A stretch of 64,000 nt of DNA from Anniella stebbinsi (GCA_029215795.1 JARDYH010000002.1:63403001-63467000); one strand, 5' to 3'. Numbered from the stretch's first letter, positions 42,521-55,546 are shown. Program-made: numbers and translations. The notes: a model not told the origin generated them from the letters alone.

Positions 42521-43810
42521 TGCAGCGAGGACCATTCCCTTCCCTGCCCAGCCCATAGTGACCAATCAGTGGTCACCATACTTGGCATGCCTCCCAGAAG
42601 CGACAGAGAAAAAGCGACAGATGGCAAATGCCATCATCACTTCGCTCCAAACTAAAAATGTCAGGCTCAATGCCCAACTTTTTAGTGCGGAGCATTGGGG
42701 CTTTGCCCCTAGATGGCTTCACATGGACAGCATCATCATCTAATCCAACTGCCGTCCCTGCGAAGCCAACGCTATGGAAAGGAACTGTCTAGAGGTACCC
42801 AGTTTCTCATGAAAGACACTTCATTGGAAAGCTCTTGACATGCAAACTCCACAAATAACAATGGTTTTCACTATAATTCAATGTCAGGAGTTTATTTATG
42901 TCCATAAAGCTGCTGCTGCTTCTTTTTAAAGGACTAGGTTATCTCCTCTAACAATGTACTATAAAGTTTTGTTTTTAATATCAAAAAATGTCAAATATAA
43001 TTAAGCAAACATAATTAATTGCAAATTGGAGGATAATGGATTATGAATACTAAAAAGGTCTCTATATGCCTTTATAAATACAGATGCAGGTCAAAGTACA
43101 ATGATATGCCAGTAAAAAATGTCTTTTAAACAAATCATGAAGGGATTCAGAGACACCTATAGTAATCCAGTCAAAGTTTAGTTACTGCTCAGGAAGGAAG
43201 TCTCTAGTTATTAAATTTACACTTATATATTCCACGCGTTACTAACATGCTTAGAAGTCAAATACTTACTAGTAACAGTAACTGGTAGGCGAACCACAAT
43301 TCTAAGTGCTAATTCTACCTCTCACACCCCTAAAGAGTAACAAGGCTTGCCATGCCTGCTTCAGCAAGCCTGTATATGCAGGCAACCCATTGGCCTTTTG
43401 ACGACAGCGAAACCCTGGCTGGCCTTGCATTGGTCAGTATCTCAAACCAGCTCAGGAATAGTAGGCAGGACTGTACCCATTGGCATGCGTCCTGCAACCA
43501 ATATGGACAAGTTTAAGATCAGCAACCATGTCAAGGTTTTTGAACACTGCGACGCCTTACTTTTTGAATGTGATGTTTTATTATTTTCCAACAAAGATAA
43601 AACTTACAAAGACATACAACATCAAAATGGACTTCCTACCTTCACAACAAAAACATAAAAAACACATTTCTCTTGCAGAAATTTTCAATAACATTTTTTT
43701 CCGTTCCCCCTCTTGCTAAAAATAAAGTAAATAAGTTTTTTCTCCCCTCTTTCTTTTAAACAAACTTTTTGCTTGAATCCCCAGATGTACCACTCATTTT
43801 ATATAGAATT

Positions 43811-43849
<39 letters not shown>

Positions 43850-44254
43850 CTTTTTGTTTCATTATAAACATACTTAGTTTCTTTCCCCCACCCTCGCCCC
43901 TCTCTCCCTATCCCAGTAACTCCAGCATCCAATCATTTTTTTCTTTTTCTTGTCCCTTCTTTTTTACAACAACATGAGGCTTATTCTTATTCTTATTATG
44001 TGTATATATTTTAGTTTCCACAATTTCTATCCTGCTAAAAAGAACAAAACAAAGAGAAAAGAAAAAGTTCCCGCTTCACTCCTATCTCCAGATCATAATC
44101 GAGTGTCCTTTTATCCGTCCGGGTCTCAAGGCTTCTTTGTATTCTTTAACCCGTTTCAAAAGGGAGTTCTTTTAAAAGTTTTTCTGCCAATTCTTTTGGG
44201 TTTTGCACCAGAATCCCCTTACATCTCTGCCCCTTGACTACTGGAATAACCCAT
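42521..44254. other. No gene seen; (AT)n at 43813-43847
   Basis: Non-coding. An AT tract lies at 43813-43847. The 43540-44250 part is T-rich on this strand and may be the 3' flank of the element that encodes the ORF at 44255-44671, but no tail or TIR was found. Confidence 0.4.
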
Positions 44255-44671
44255 CTAGACATTTTCCTCTGCTTTGTTTTTTGTCTTGGCGCCTCTCATC
44301 TGAAGATAATCTTCCTTTGTCATCGCTAACGCTGGAACTATCTTTGCAACCTTTATTCTGTCACAGAATTCTTTCAAAGTAATCAACCTTTGATATCCTT
44401 TGCCTTTGTTGTTGAAAAAGCCTTTAACCTCATTAGACACTTGTTTTGTAGTAATATCCAAGTTTTTTCTTTCTTGAGTTTTTTCTCGTTCTGGTTCTGT
44501 GTTTTCGTCACCCATCTTTATCTCCCGTACTTCTGTCTTATTTCCAAAATTAGTTTCACACTCCCATTTAGCTACAATCTGGTCCAATTTATCACATATT
44601 TGTTGACAGCACTTTTGCATTAGTATTTGTAATTCCTGAATTCCTGTCATTTTCCCCACAAAGTCATTCAT
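44255..44671 (-). CDS. Unrecognised 138-aa ORF, highly charged
   Basis: ATG start at 44671. I do not recognise a family. The N-terminal third (MNDFVGKMTGIQELQILMQK) has a heptad-like hydrophobic pattern that could form a coiled coil. The middle is Glu/Lys-rich (ENTEPEREKTQERKN) and the C-terminus is Lys-rich. The composition resembles nucleic-acid-binding first ORFs of non-LTR retrotransposons, which would suit a repeat-filled window, but no RT is seen nearby. The frame is the longest in its neighbourhood, without microsatellite support. It could be a chance ORF or a relic of a LINE ORF1. Confidence 0.3.
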   Translation of the reverse strand: MNDFVGKMTGIQELQILMQKCCQQICDKLDQIVAKWECETNFGNKTEVREIKMGDENTEPEREKTQERKNLDITTKQVSNEVKGFFNNKGKGYQRLITLKEFCDRIKVAKIVPALAMTKEDYLQMRGAKTKNKAEENV

Positions 44672-44999
44672 TTTTCTTTTCCATTACAAAAGCCGTTATA
44701 TCTCTATGTTCTTATAGCTCTACAGCCACCTTCACTGGAGCTTATTACTCTCAAAACAGAAGAGGTAATACTCTGTTTCCCAAGCCTCTCTTTCTCTTTC
44801 TTTCTTCTCCCCTTTTTTCGTTCATATGTAAATTCTTTAGACAAAGATATCCATCTGTGATTCCCTTTGTAGCTTCAAAGTTTTTAAATTCTTTCATACA
44901 CAAAGGGTAAGATGGCTCACCCACATGATGATGCAAGCAGTTTCGTTTTCTTTGTTTCCTGCAGGATCAGTTGTTGATTAATTGATTTTGTTGCAGTGA

Positions 45000-45391
45000 A
45001 AATCCCCCATCCTCTGTAGATGTTATCATTCAATTCCATTTATAAGTTAATCTTGGGGAATGAAAGTCAGGATGATCTTATGCCCTATCGGGTCTGGCAC
45101 AGCTCATGAGCTTTGGAAGCCTGCATCTCCTCCCCTTTCTGCTGTCTGTCCGATGAAGTATCCACTCCGGCTTTGTTACTGCATCAAAAGATTTACGAGA
45201 TACCTAATGGCCTGCTCATTGCTTTTCCCTTTAAGATGGGGAAATTAACTCCATCTAAGATCACCCAGATGGCATCCGATCCATTCTGTTCCGCTCAGCT
45301 AACAGCTAGTGGAGCTGACCCTCCATTTGCATTCATTGGAAGTCCACGATGCCTTATTTTCAATGGCGAATCATCAATTCTTTGATGTCAT
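45000..45391 (+). other. Possible upstream part of the Helitron remnant
   Basis: A 90-codon frame (45113-45385) precedes the first clear Helitron block without a recognised motif. FCCLSDEVSTPALL is faintly similar to the cysteine-containing start of the Helitron-like domain. This may be part of the same element or an insertion. The 5' TC end was not identified. Confidence 0.3.
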
Positions 45392-46295
45392 GGCAGAAAG
45401 GTTTCACTACCACCACTCACAGTTCCGGACTTCATCCACAACATTGTCACTGATGACTCTGCTCTTAGCAAGCATTTCTTGAAAGACATTTGCAAGTACA
45501 ACATTGCCTTAGACTTCACTTCCTTCAATCCACCACTCAAGACAGCACAACTCTAAGGCTTTGGTCCATTCATATTCAGGGTACCAGGCTCAGTTTATCA
45601 TCTGATGGGCACTTTGCCTTCAGATGAGTCTCCAAGCTACAGCCAGTTGTACATTCCTGACACTAACAAAACCACTATGGCTGACTTCGAGCAAGCAGAG
45701 AACAGCACACTGGGCCACATCTTGCTGGAGTCACTCACTAACCTGGTACTTAATGTTAACCATACGTTAATGGCACGACAGTGAAATCCTTGAGCACAAG
45801 AATGCTGCTGCACTCACTGATGGGTGTGCACTAATGGACGTATCACTGTGTGTTTCCATCATGACTACAGAATTATGAATACTTTGGCTCACTCTGGACA
45901 CTATAACATTCCCCTTGTCTCTGAAATTGCTACTGTGTTTGTTACCTCCAATGGCTTTCCTCCAGCTGATGATTGTCTCATAGCCTGCCCTAAAGGTGGA
46001 GAGTGTTACAAGATCTTCTACATCGATAGTCATAGCAACCCTTTGGTTTTCCCTTTGCTTCATTTTCACAGTGTGGCTGGATTGGGTCCTGGCATCACGC
46101 AAGTTGCAGCCAGGCAAACCAAGTTGGCATCTGCCTGCAACTGACTTCTGCCATGGACGACTATATGTTGCCATGAGTCATGTACACTTATTGGCAAACC
46201 TCAAGAATCAAGTCATTGATGGACCAGAACAAGGATGATACAGAGGCTGCCCTGGAGTTTACACCAAGAGCATTGTATGTAAGGAAGTTTTGTGA
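45392..46295 (+). pseudogene. Internally deleted Helitron Rep-helicase remnant
   Basis: Three blocks follow in Helitron order. Block 1 (45392 to about 45750) has GRKVSLPPL, FLKDICKYNIALDFTSF and, after a TAA at 45554-45556, FRVPGSVYHLMGTLPSDE, matching the Helitron-like N-terminal domain (typically GKVxLPPL, FxxNIRxYN, GQxYHxxGxLxP). Block 2 (about 45787-46085) has GHYNIPLVSEIATVF and LVFPLLHFH. Block 3 (about 46100-46295) has DFCHGRLYVAMSHV, then, across a TGA at 46236-46238, PGVYTKSIVCKEVL, matching the C-terminus of the Pif1-type helicase. The HUH nuclease core and most helicase motifs are absent, so an internal deletion joined N-terminal and C-terminal parts at about 46070-46100. Helitrons move by rolling-circle replication. 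This copy is dead. Confidence 0.8.
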
Positions 46296-46600
46296 AGATA
46301 AAAAGATGTAACATGTTGAAAGTTTCAGTAAAAGCATTTAGTTAAGCTAAATCTTTTGTTTGATTTTATTTTTCTCTGTGAATTGTGTCTGATGGGAACC
46401 AACTTATGTGTATATAATACCATATAAAACAGTGTAAGAACAATATAAAAATAAAATATTTAAATATTTAAACAAAGACAATAATAAAATGGAACAATGC
46501 CATGATCCATTACAAGTCAGGGAGGTCTCTTATAAACAACTATGCCTTCAGTATGTATTTGAAGCCCACTGGTTTCTGCCTCTTGAACAACACATGAGAC

Positions 46601-46834
46601 CAGTGGAGGCTGGTGACTCCAAAGTCAGTGGGGTGGTGAATCTGTTCTGGATTTCAGTCAGAATTCAAAGAATCTATCGAAGGTGCTTCACTACTCAAAA
46701 CCAGGATACCTGGCTGTCATTCTGTGACAATACATAAGAGGGCCTTCTCACCTTGGATAGCTCCTTTAGAGTTCTGACTGAAACCTGGAGCAGATTCATT
46801 ACACCACTGACATCAGAGTCACCAGCTTCCACTG
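46601..46834. repeat. hAT-type palindromic MITE
   Basis: Ends are CAGTGGAGGCTGGTGACTCC and AGTCACCAGCTTCCACTG. The 8-mers CATGAGAC (46593-46600) and CATGAGAA (46835-46842) match at 7 of 8. The arms continue inward with 'gattcattacaccactgac' and its complement. Confidence 0.85.
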
Positions 46835-46842
46835 CATGAGAA

Positions 46843-47230
46843 GTTTTCCAGAGAGTAGTTGACACTACCGAGAAGGCCTGCTTATGTACTGTCACAGAAT
46901 GTCCCATCAGGCCTTCTCGGAAGATCTCAGCAGTCAACTAGGCATATATAGGGGAAGGTGGTCAGTTGGTTATCCTGGTCTTGGGTTGTTTAGAGCTTTG
47001 TATCTCAACAACAATAGCTTGAATTTAGTTCAGTAGCAAACACACAACCAGTATAGTTCTTTTAACGTAAGTATGATATGTGTATACCTGGGTACTCGAT
47101 GGAGCATCCTAGCTGCTGCACTAGCTAAAGCTTCTGAACAAGGACAGCTTCACAGAGAGTGTATTGCAGTAGTCTAATCATGGGGTTACCAGTGCATAGA
47201 TTCACAGTGTTTAGTAGCTTTTACTTTATT
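46843..47230. repeat. Interspersed repeat, probably LINE-derived
   Basis: The order 'aggcctgcttatgt', 'agcagtcaactaggcatata', 'ttgggttgtttagagctttg', 'agtatagttcttttaa', 'gcatcctagctgctgcac' and 'gtattgcagtagtctaatca' follows a common squamate interspersed repeat I know only by pattern. The family assignment is uncertain. Confidence 0.45.
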
Positions 47231-48519
47231 GTGAGACACCCTGGAGAGGGAGTGGTCTTTGTGGCCAAAGGTGAGATAGCAATTTCTAAATAAACAAATA
47301 CATAAATAATCTTATATTTGCATCACTGACATAAAAAAAAGAAAGAAAAAAGAAAGGCATTTGGTGGCAAGGGAGAACTCACATGACTTATCGAAACAGG
47401 CCATAGCCACTGTCTAGAGCACTTTAAAAACAGTCTCCACATTGAATTCGTAACATTGGTGCTGACCCTAAAGGGGTGGATGGAAATCCCACCAACTCTA
47501 TATTATTCTTCATACATTCATAGAGAAGAAGTGGAGAGCACCTCAGCACCAAGATAGGACTGTGTGTTTGGAGAATATTTAAAAGTTTGGATATATATGA
47601 GTAGTCATTTTGAACATCTTCCTGTGTAGGGCACTCAATTTAGGTTCAGTGCAAACTCTAAAATATCCTTTTCAAATTATCTGGACTCTCTCTGCTCTTG
47701 GAGGGCTCAAAGGTTCAGCAGGATAGAGCAAAGATTCAAAGAGGTAATTGAGATGCTGTGTATTTTGGGCACCGCTTCTGAATACTACTCTGAAATAAAA
47801 TGGGAAAAAAAGAAATTCTTTGCCCTGAAAAGATTCAAAAAATGCTTTAGTTTAGCTGGTTATGTAGTGTGTTGTGTGTGTGTGTTAAATGACCAGTGTT
47901 CAGCTATTAATATTTGATTTTACTTTAAACATTAATATCTCTAGGGAATAGCTTCTGAGTGCTACAACTCAGCTCTAAAATCCAACATTTATTTTTGCTG
48001 GAAGACATATCCCATAATTCATTTGCCCTGAAAAAAAAATTGGGTGAACAGCACACCCTGCCCAAAGGTTTTAAAACAATGCTACAAGTTGGAATACTTC
48101 TGCTTTGGGAAGCTTTCTTCTCAACCTTTTCTATCATAAACATTTTATATCATTTCTGTAAGCCTCTTGCCCTCTGCCACTCTCCGTTCTAGTTTGACAT
48201 TCTTGTTTTTATTTGTCATTGTTGGAACTCTATATCATTTTTGTGTTTTTAAATTTTTAAAATTATTTACAAAATCCTCCCAGCTTTAGCTTACATTTCT
48301 GTGTATGTGCTTTCAATCTGGACTTTGGGCTTTTAACAACATCAACATCTTGTTGTTATAAAGTTACAAGAGCTCTGGGAAATCTGCAGATGGTAAATCA
48401 GTTTTTGTGTGCTTCCATTCGTTGCTGGTTTCTGTCTTTTTATAACCGGTAAAGAAGGTGCCAGATCTTATTTCCACTGCCCATTTTCTGACATATTGGA
48501 TGGGTTTGAAGCAGACTCA
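47231..48519. other. No gene seen
   Basis: AT-rich non-coding sequence with no recognised element. Confidence 0.5.
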
Positions 48520-48874
48520 GGCCCCCTCCACAAGAATGCGCCTTTGCGCCTGGTTCCGCGATTATGCGCATTATCGCGGAAGCGCATTTACTCCTAATCC
48601 CTCTGCACCGGAGGCGGCGAGAGACGGCGAAGCGCATTAAAAGATGCCCAAAAAGCGCTTTCCAGGTAGTTAATGCGCATAATCGCTTGTTCACACAGCG
48701 AAAATGCGCTTTAACGGCCGGAGCAAAATAAAAGTCGCTATTTAACGCGCGTTCGAAAATGCGCATTATCGGGGAGATAACGCGCCTGTACGCCCGTTTT
48801 GCGCTCCGCTCGTGTGTAGGTAAAATTTATAATGAGCCTTCAAGGCTCATTAAACGCCCCGTGTGGAGGAGGCC
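48520..48874. repeat. CpG-rich palindromic MITE, copy 2
   Basis: Ends are GGCCCCCTCCACAAG and GTGTGGAGGAGGCC. The internal order 'gattatgcgca', 'gtagttaatgcgcataatcg', 'aaatgcgctttaacggccgg' and 'gctatttaacgcgcgttcg' follows copy 1 (18439-18794). Confidence 0.8.
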
Positions 48875-49989
48875 TCAAAGGCAAGCTGCTAAAACACACC
48901 ACTGTATGCTTCTGTATAGATGGGTTTCCTTAACTTTTGCTAATTCAGTCTTCAGATTAGTCAACCTTATGACAAGAAGGCATTGTACTTTCTCCAAATC
49001 CTGCCTTGCCAAGCCAGACTACTTTCCTGAGCTGTATTTTTTCTTTGGCCATGTGGACAATGCAATAGAGGAAAACTGAGCTTCTGATTCTGTGGAGTAT
49101 ATGTTTATTCATGTGTTTACCTCTGCTTTCTGTTTGTACTAAGTTCGGGTTATCATCACCAGCAAAAAAAAATCTTTAAAAGGATGGTCCAATGAATGGT
49201 CCAATGGATGGTCCAATGAAGGAGAAATGGCTATATTTATTGACTGGCCTAGAGGGGTGTCCAGAACATTTCTCTTGGTGGATCCTCAGATATTCTGCTA
49301 GGTAAAGTTGTGTTCAGCCAAAATGTGCCCCCAAGCATGCACACTCTGAACACATCATGTGGGCAGCATGGTGGGTGGAAACGAAGGGATCAGGACAGAG
49401 CCTTCCACAGTGAGCCTTCAGTGTCCACACCAACCCCCTTGTTAGATAACAAGGCTTTCTAAAATGGAAAGTGTTGCACTGTAATTTGTATGTATAGTGC
49501 ACTCTACTACAAAACATGTATTCATTTTCCTTGTGTAGGCTCTGTTTTTGTTTTGTTTTTGCATGAAAATTCATGTCAATTCTATGTGTCCATGGATTTG
49601 AGAAAAATGTGCATTTTTCTGCCACTGATTAAAGCATATTTGTGCACATTTTTCAAATATACACATTTTTCAAATATTCTTTTTGTTGCACAAATCACAT
49701 TGCAAGCTTGGAAACTTACTGATTTCAACCAGAGATTGTGTCTGGGTCCGCATTCAGTTCTGAGAGATGTGAATTGTGTAAATTCTGGTCAAAAATGAAC
49801 AGAAACGAACTTCTCATGACCTGTAAACCTCCCTTGTCTCTTTCGAGTGGGCATGGCAGTCATATACCTAGTTGGCTTCCTAGCCATAAATGTTTCTCAG
49901 ATCTTCTGGGTGGGGTGGAGAGAGAAGCTACTTGCATGTCATGATCTGCTGGAATCAATCATACTTCTGCAATGCTGTGCAGCTAATGC
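48875..49989. other. No gene seen
   Basis: Non-coding. At 49186-49220 'ggatggtccaatgaa' is repeated three times. The 49590-49680 part has 'tgtgcatttttc' words shared with 62980-63240. Confidence 0.5.
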
Positions 49990-50077
49990 TGCAAATCCTA
50001 TGTACACGTATGTGGGAGTAAAACCCACTGAATATAGTGTGGTTTACTTCTGAGTTAACAGATATAGGATTGCATTA
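49990..50077. repeat. Short palindromic repeat 'tgcaatcct', copy 2
   Basis: TGCAAATCCTATGTACACGT at the left and ATATAGGATTGCA at the right flank 'gtgggagtaaaacccactga'. It folds into an imperfect hairpin like copies at 21708, 57106 and 61566. Confidence 0.7.
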
Positions 50078-52062
50078 TAATAGTGTTATGTTTACATCAA
50101 AAGCTCCATACCTTTCTTCACCTTCCTTGGTGGCTCTTCCGCTTGACAAACTTCCTGGAGTGGGGAAGGTTTTGCAATGGACTGAATTTAGGGGCTGAAA
50201 ATATAAACAGGAGATTGCTTCCCGATGTCCTCCTTCTTTCCTTCCTTCTGCTATAGATGTGTTCATTGTTGTCTCCTCAAACAGCTTCCCCACACACACA
50301 CAACAGCCACTGCCTTGTTTCCTTGCGTTCACAATTGGGGGAAAAAACCTCTAACAATACCTCCTATGCCATTACTGGCTGGGCAGGAACACTCTCTGTG
50401 AGAGCTAGGAATTATTTGAGGGACATGAGAAAAGGTTAGTCCCCCTCTGGAACCACTGCTGCATTGTTCCATGTTTTGGAAGTAGGTGGGCCATATTCCC
50501 CAGCAGTTGTACTATTCATCTGGAAATCACCAGAATTCAGCGCACACTGCTGAGCTTGTGAGATGCAACACTCCAACACTACATGTGGATTTGTTATCAA
50601 AAGGATTGATATAGAAATCCCTACTGCACAGACTCATGCATGAAAGTAGGTAGGAGTAGTGGTTAGTTTTGGGTGACAAGGCAGGTTGCTTGGCATTCCC
50701 AGCTCTGTCCTCCATCAGAGGGAACCATAGCCAGCTGGCTGCCCCCAAGTATCTGCTGCCTGATGCATTTTCCACACTGTGCCTAATAGTAAGACTAGCC
50801 CTGATAATTCTGCATGGGACCTCTAGGCTCATCCAAGATGGCTGACATTTTCTCCCCCATGACCTGTGTTTTAACACTCTTTTATATATTGTCTCAGTAC
50901 TGTAGGTGTACATTTTGTTAAATACTTCCTATTCCCCTTCATTCAGCTACTTCTTCTCCATCATTGTTTCTTATTTAGCCCTTGTATATAAGACAAATTT
51001 TACAAGCACTGTTAAAGTCAAACATATATTCTATTATCTTCATCAATTTATCTTGACAAGGATCCCAACACAAAGATTTGAAGTAAATGGAGCTTACTTA
51101 AGTTCTAGAATGCCATTATCAACAGCAGAGATTAATATTATGGAAGGATGACTCCGTTAAATATCACAGAGGCACTTGTGGAATGAGAAAGTATTCAATG
51201 TGATGAAAAGTAGTTAAGAATGATAGCTTTCAAATCTAAAGATAAAATAAATGACTGTCAACCTTGTGCAATATTTCTAGCATTAATTTTATTCTTACTG
51301 AGCAGTACCAGAAAATCAGACCAAAAGGTTTACGATCATCAACATGGGCAATTTTTGAATATGGTTCCCTTCAAATATGAAGATGAGAATTACATCTAGT
51401 TAGAGGAATATAACTAGTTAGAGGAAATTTGGGGATTGGGCCTGGGACATAAATTGTTCTCTAAAGAATGGTTAAAACATGCCAGCCCTTTCTGGAATTT
51501 AATCAGCCTAACTAAAAAAATGTCATTTGAATAAATACATCTAGACTATGAGAGATGGCTTCATAAATTGAACTCTATTCATTTAAATGCTAATTCTGTG
51601 CATGCCAGCAAAAGAAAAGGCACGTTTTATGAACCATTTTGTGACAAGTTCCAAAAAGCCAACTGTTTTTAGCCTGTACATTGACAAAGAAAAGGGCATT
51701 CAGATATTGCGTATGCATTTTCTTTTATTGGACATACCTCTGAGGCCAGGTTTCACCAGCATTTTAGTTTATACACATTTCTAAATGAAAAACTATTGCA
51801 GTTATTTCTTCCTGTAGAAGAAATTATTAATTCTCCTTCCGAAGCAAGCAGGAATTCAAAGTGAAATTTTAACCGAACACTAAGAGGCTCTATCAAATGC
51901 CTCAATAACCCCGTTCAACTGATTTTCAGGAACGTGGAGATGATCAGTGCTTCAAATTGTTACCTCTATGGAAATCATTAGTAGCATGACATATATATTC
52001 CCCCCCCAAAAAACTCTGCAGTTCTTAACCAACATCACCATAACCGCTCATTTTAAACCTAA
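50078..52062. other. No gene seen
   Basis: Non-coding. Frames up to 128 codons (50527-50913, minus) show no domain motif. Confidence 0.5.
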
Positions 52063-52300
52063 AACATTGGGTTGTATCCAACATAACATTAGCAGAACAA
52101 GTGCAAGACATGGTGTAGTTCTGCTAATCGTTGTGCAAGCACTAGCGGAACAACTAATGCAAGTAGTGCAAACAACATGAAGTATAATGAAGATGTGATG
52201 AGCATTTGTGCAAGGAAAATTATGGTATTGCACAAAAGTGAAAACAAGTAGTAGTAGAAGCTTTGGGCCAGTGGAATGACACCACTGGATTCAACTCAAA
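52063..52300. repeat. Probable degenerate TIR element ('ggttgtatccaac')
   Basis: 'ttgggttgtatccaac' at the left and 'ggattcaactcaaa' at the right are approximate inverted complements. The middle repeats 'ctagcggaacaact' and 'tagttctgctaatcgt' in inverted orientation. Confidence 0.45.
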
Positions 52301-54582
52301 ACTTTCAAAATTTTGTGTACTCTATGTGGGAAATGTCATTTCAATGTCTGGTTTACTTCTGTTATAGAATAGGATTGTAGAGTATACTATACCATGTCAA
52401 ACTGCAGTAGGGATCACATTTATCAATGCTCTCCCATGTTTCTTACCCGCAGTCTGAAGTGGTACCATGCATTGATGCCCATTCTAGGTCTACAAGTCAC
52501 TATTTTAAATTTCCCACTACTCTCAATGTAGAATTGCTCACAGGTGCCTTCTGCTGCTGCTACCATGTAAATTCAGCCCTGAGTTTGATTTGATGTTAAA
52601 AAGGAAGTATAAATCAAATGCATTATTACTGACTGGCTCACACTTTTGACACAGGGAAACTATTTGCCTTGCCCTGAAGAAGGATTCATCAGAGTGAAGT
52701 ATAGTGGGGAGAGGAGGTGGTAATGTGTGTCATTCTTCTGCAAGTGGTGGGATATCATGTGCCACTGCTGCCCTTACTTCTGGATAGACATACATTGGAT
52801 CTTTAACTGATATCCCTGCCCCCAACTTTTGTTTGATCTCTGCTAAAATATATATACCCACTGACAGATATTTGGGCAGGTGAAATTGTACTTCAATCAG
52901 AACTCCCTTCTTTCTTTAACCTGTTATACCATTCTTCTTCTTATTAATCAATAATCAAATGACTTAAAAGGGGACTACACCATCCCAATCTCTTTGTTCA
53001 ATCTCTAGTACAACTTTCAATTTTAGTCTCACCTTGACTAATTAAAAAAGCAAGTGATTTAGAAAGGTCCTTTTGAGTCAACTCAAATCCTATACGTACG
53101 ATGTACTGACAGGCAATATGCCTAATTAGTTCTTGATACAATAAACTTTTCTTGAATGACTTGGTAGAAAGAGGTTTTTTTTATCCTGCTTTGTTTGTTC
53201 CTCATAAAATGTGCACGTTGTGTTTAACCTTTCAGGGCTGAATACTATTGCTTCTGACTGTAACTATATGGAAGACTGATGGCATATTGTTGTACCTAAT
53301 GAAACGTAAAATTGCCATTTGAAATAAACAGAAGAAAAATGTTAAATCGCTTTTTCCTTTTTTAAAAAGAGAAAAATGTTGACTATGAACCTTTCTTCTT
53401 CAGGCTTAAAGAATGTGCTCTGCATGATGGTTTGTTTTTGATAGCAATTGTTGGCTTCAGTTGGGTGTCTCTTGATTTTTCTATGCAAACAAAAATCACC
53501 TTGGCTTTTAGTATGAAGTTTTACTTGCTCCAATTCAGTTTAGCAGCAATTTTATTTGGTTGCGGAGACTAAAGAAATATTCCCAGCCCAAGTTAGAGTC
53601 TCAATAACAAATGCAGTGAACGAAATCTAATAATAATAGTCATCATCATCTGTACCGTAGAGCTTGGTTGTCACATTATCACCCCATTTTCCACATTTTC
53701 ACTCCATTCCTGGAGACAGTATGGAAATGCGCAGAATCCTTATAATTGCTTGCTTCTAAACATTAGGGCCAGATGGAGTTAACTCATCTGGCCCTTGATC
53801 AGTTGGGTTTTGGCAATATCCTTATTATGAATCAACCGATATGCAGGTGATGCAATGTGCATGTTTTGGTCTGGAGTATCTTTATGGCAACTGGAAAGAT
53901 ATACTCCATCATTTGGTCCTATATATTCTTAAAGGTTACATATTTTTTTGAATCACATCTAGATTCAGGTCAGCTGTACAGAAGAATGTCTGAATCAATA
54001 TTTTTAAAACCTGGATGCAATAAACAACGGTAAATGTAATAATTACATAGGGACACCTGGTTAAATTTGTGCAGAGTTAATATCAACATGTTTTTGCTTC
54101 ACACTTGCCAGACCGCTGTGTTTTTAGATTTCTTATACTACAAGGAGAAAGATTTAGAAAATGAGTACAGAATAAACAGAGATTTTCATTGACCAATCTA
54201 ATAAAATGTTACAAAGGAAAAATCCATGGGAAATCTTGAAATTTATTTCTCCAGTACTACAGATTACCATGAAAACATACAACATGACAGCTTCAAAATA
54301 TTATATTGGACAGAACTCATCTTATTGTTTACCTATCCTAAATTCTGTTGTTTACCTACAATTTATATTCTGAAGGAAAATCCTATTGAAATGAAAGATG
54401 AATTATAGTTCCCTTTTTACTTCTATAGATGACACATGTCAGAAGAAGCTTAGAGTGAAGGATTATTTATCACACAATTCTTTTATTGATCATATGGTTT
54501 TATGTGTGAAGTTTTATAAATCTCTATGTGCACAGAGAGAGAAAGGAACAAACAAAGAAAAAGGATATCTAGTAGTGTGTGT

Positions 54583-54616
<34 letters not shown>

Positions 54617-54656
54617 CATAATATGTATATTTAATATGCAGTGTGTAATACAGTTA
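52301..54656. other. No gene seen; (AT)n at 54586-54609
   Basis: AT-rich non-coding sequence. An AT tract lies at 54586-54609. No coding frame is supported. Confidence 0.5.
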
Positions 54657-55061
54657 GAGAACAATCCTATGTCTCTAGGCAGGATCCAAGAAGCCATAGG
54701 ATTGTTCAGAGACAGAGCTAGAACCTCAACCCATAGAAACCTCCAACCTGAGAGAGGGGGAGATTTTGCATTTTGGGAGTGTTCCAGTGGGCAAGGAGGG
54801 TGTGGGCAAGGATTTAAGGGATCTTAAGCCATTCCACCTCCCAAACCTTTAGATATGCTCAGGAGCACATCTATAGAGGTTTCTTTCCCATTACTGGCAA
54901 TGGGAGGGAAAGGTTTTTCTTCTGTCCATGGACAGAAGAAAAATATAGAAAACTCCCCCTCCCCTTTGCCTTCCACACTGCTGGCAAGAGCCGACTGGCC
55001 ATAGGAAGAAGTGTAGCCTGCCATATTGGAGGCTCCATTCGGAGAGCATAGGATTGCTCTC
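54657..55061. repeat. Harbinger-like MITE with TTA duplication
   Basis: Ends are GAGAACAATCCTATG and CATAGGATTGCTCTC, flanked by TTA at 54654-54656 and 55062-55064. A TTA duplication suits the PIF/Harbinger group. Inside is a perfect hairpin TTTCTTCTGTCC/GGACAGAAGAAA around 54916-54941. Confidence 0.7.
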
Positions 55062-55546
55062 TTAATCTAATCCATCCCTTTTTCTCCAATATACCCATTC
55101 ATCCACTGCTTTGTTGCTAATTTTCTGCTTTCTGTATTTCTGAAGTTTGTTCCCATATCTAAATGTGTAGTAAATTATTAGACTTCTGCTGTCTTTTGTT
55201 TCACGAGAGCTAACATTTTGATCTTAATCTTTCGATTAGCTATTTACTGCTATTGCAACATAGCCCCCTACAATCTATAGTGCACGGGTAGGAAAACACT
55301 GTTACATTTTGCTTCTTACAGGTAAATTCTCTCATACCCCCAGCTGCTAAGCAAACCATGAACTACTTATCTTACTTATGTTAAGCAAAATGTTTGATAA
55401 TCAGCCATAAAGAAAGTATATCTGCTCTGTGGGTTCAACAGATATTTGTAGCAACAGAAAATATGAATCCAAAAACTTGAGAGAAGGTCTTTATACAAAT
55501 TAGTTTACTTCAAAAACCAAATAATATTTTCAGGACAACATTATAT
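55062..55546. other. No gene seen
   Basis: Non-coding, nothing recognised. Confidence 0.5.
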
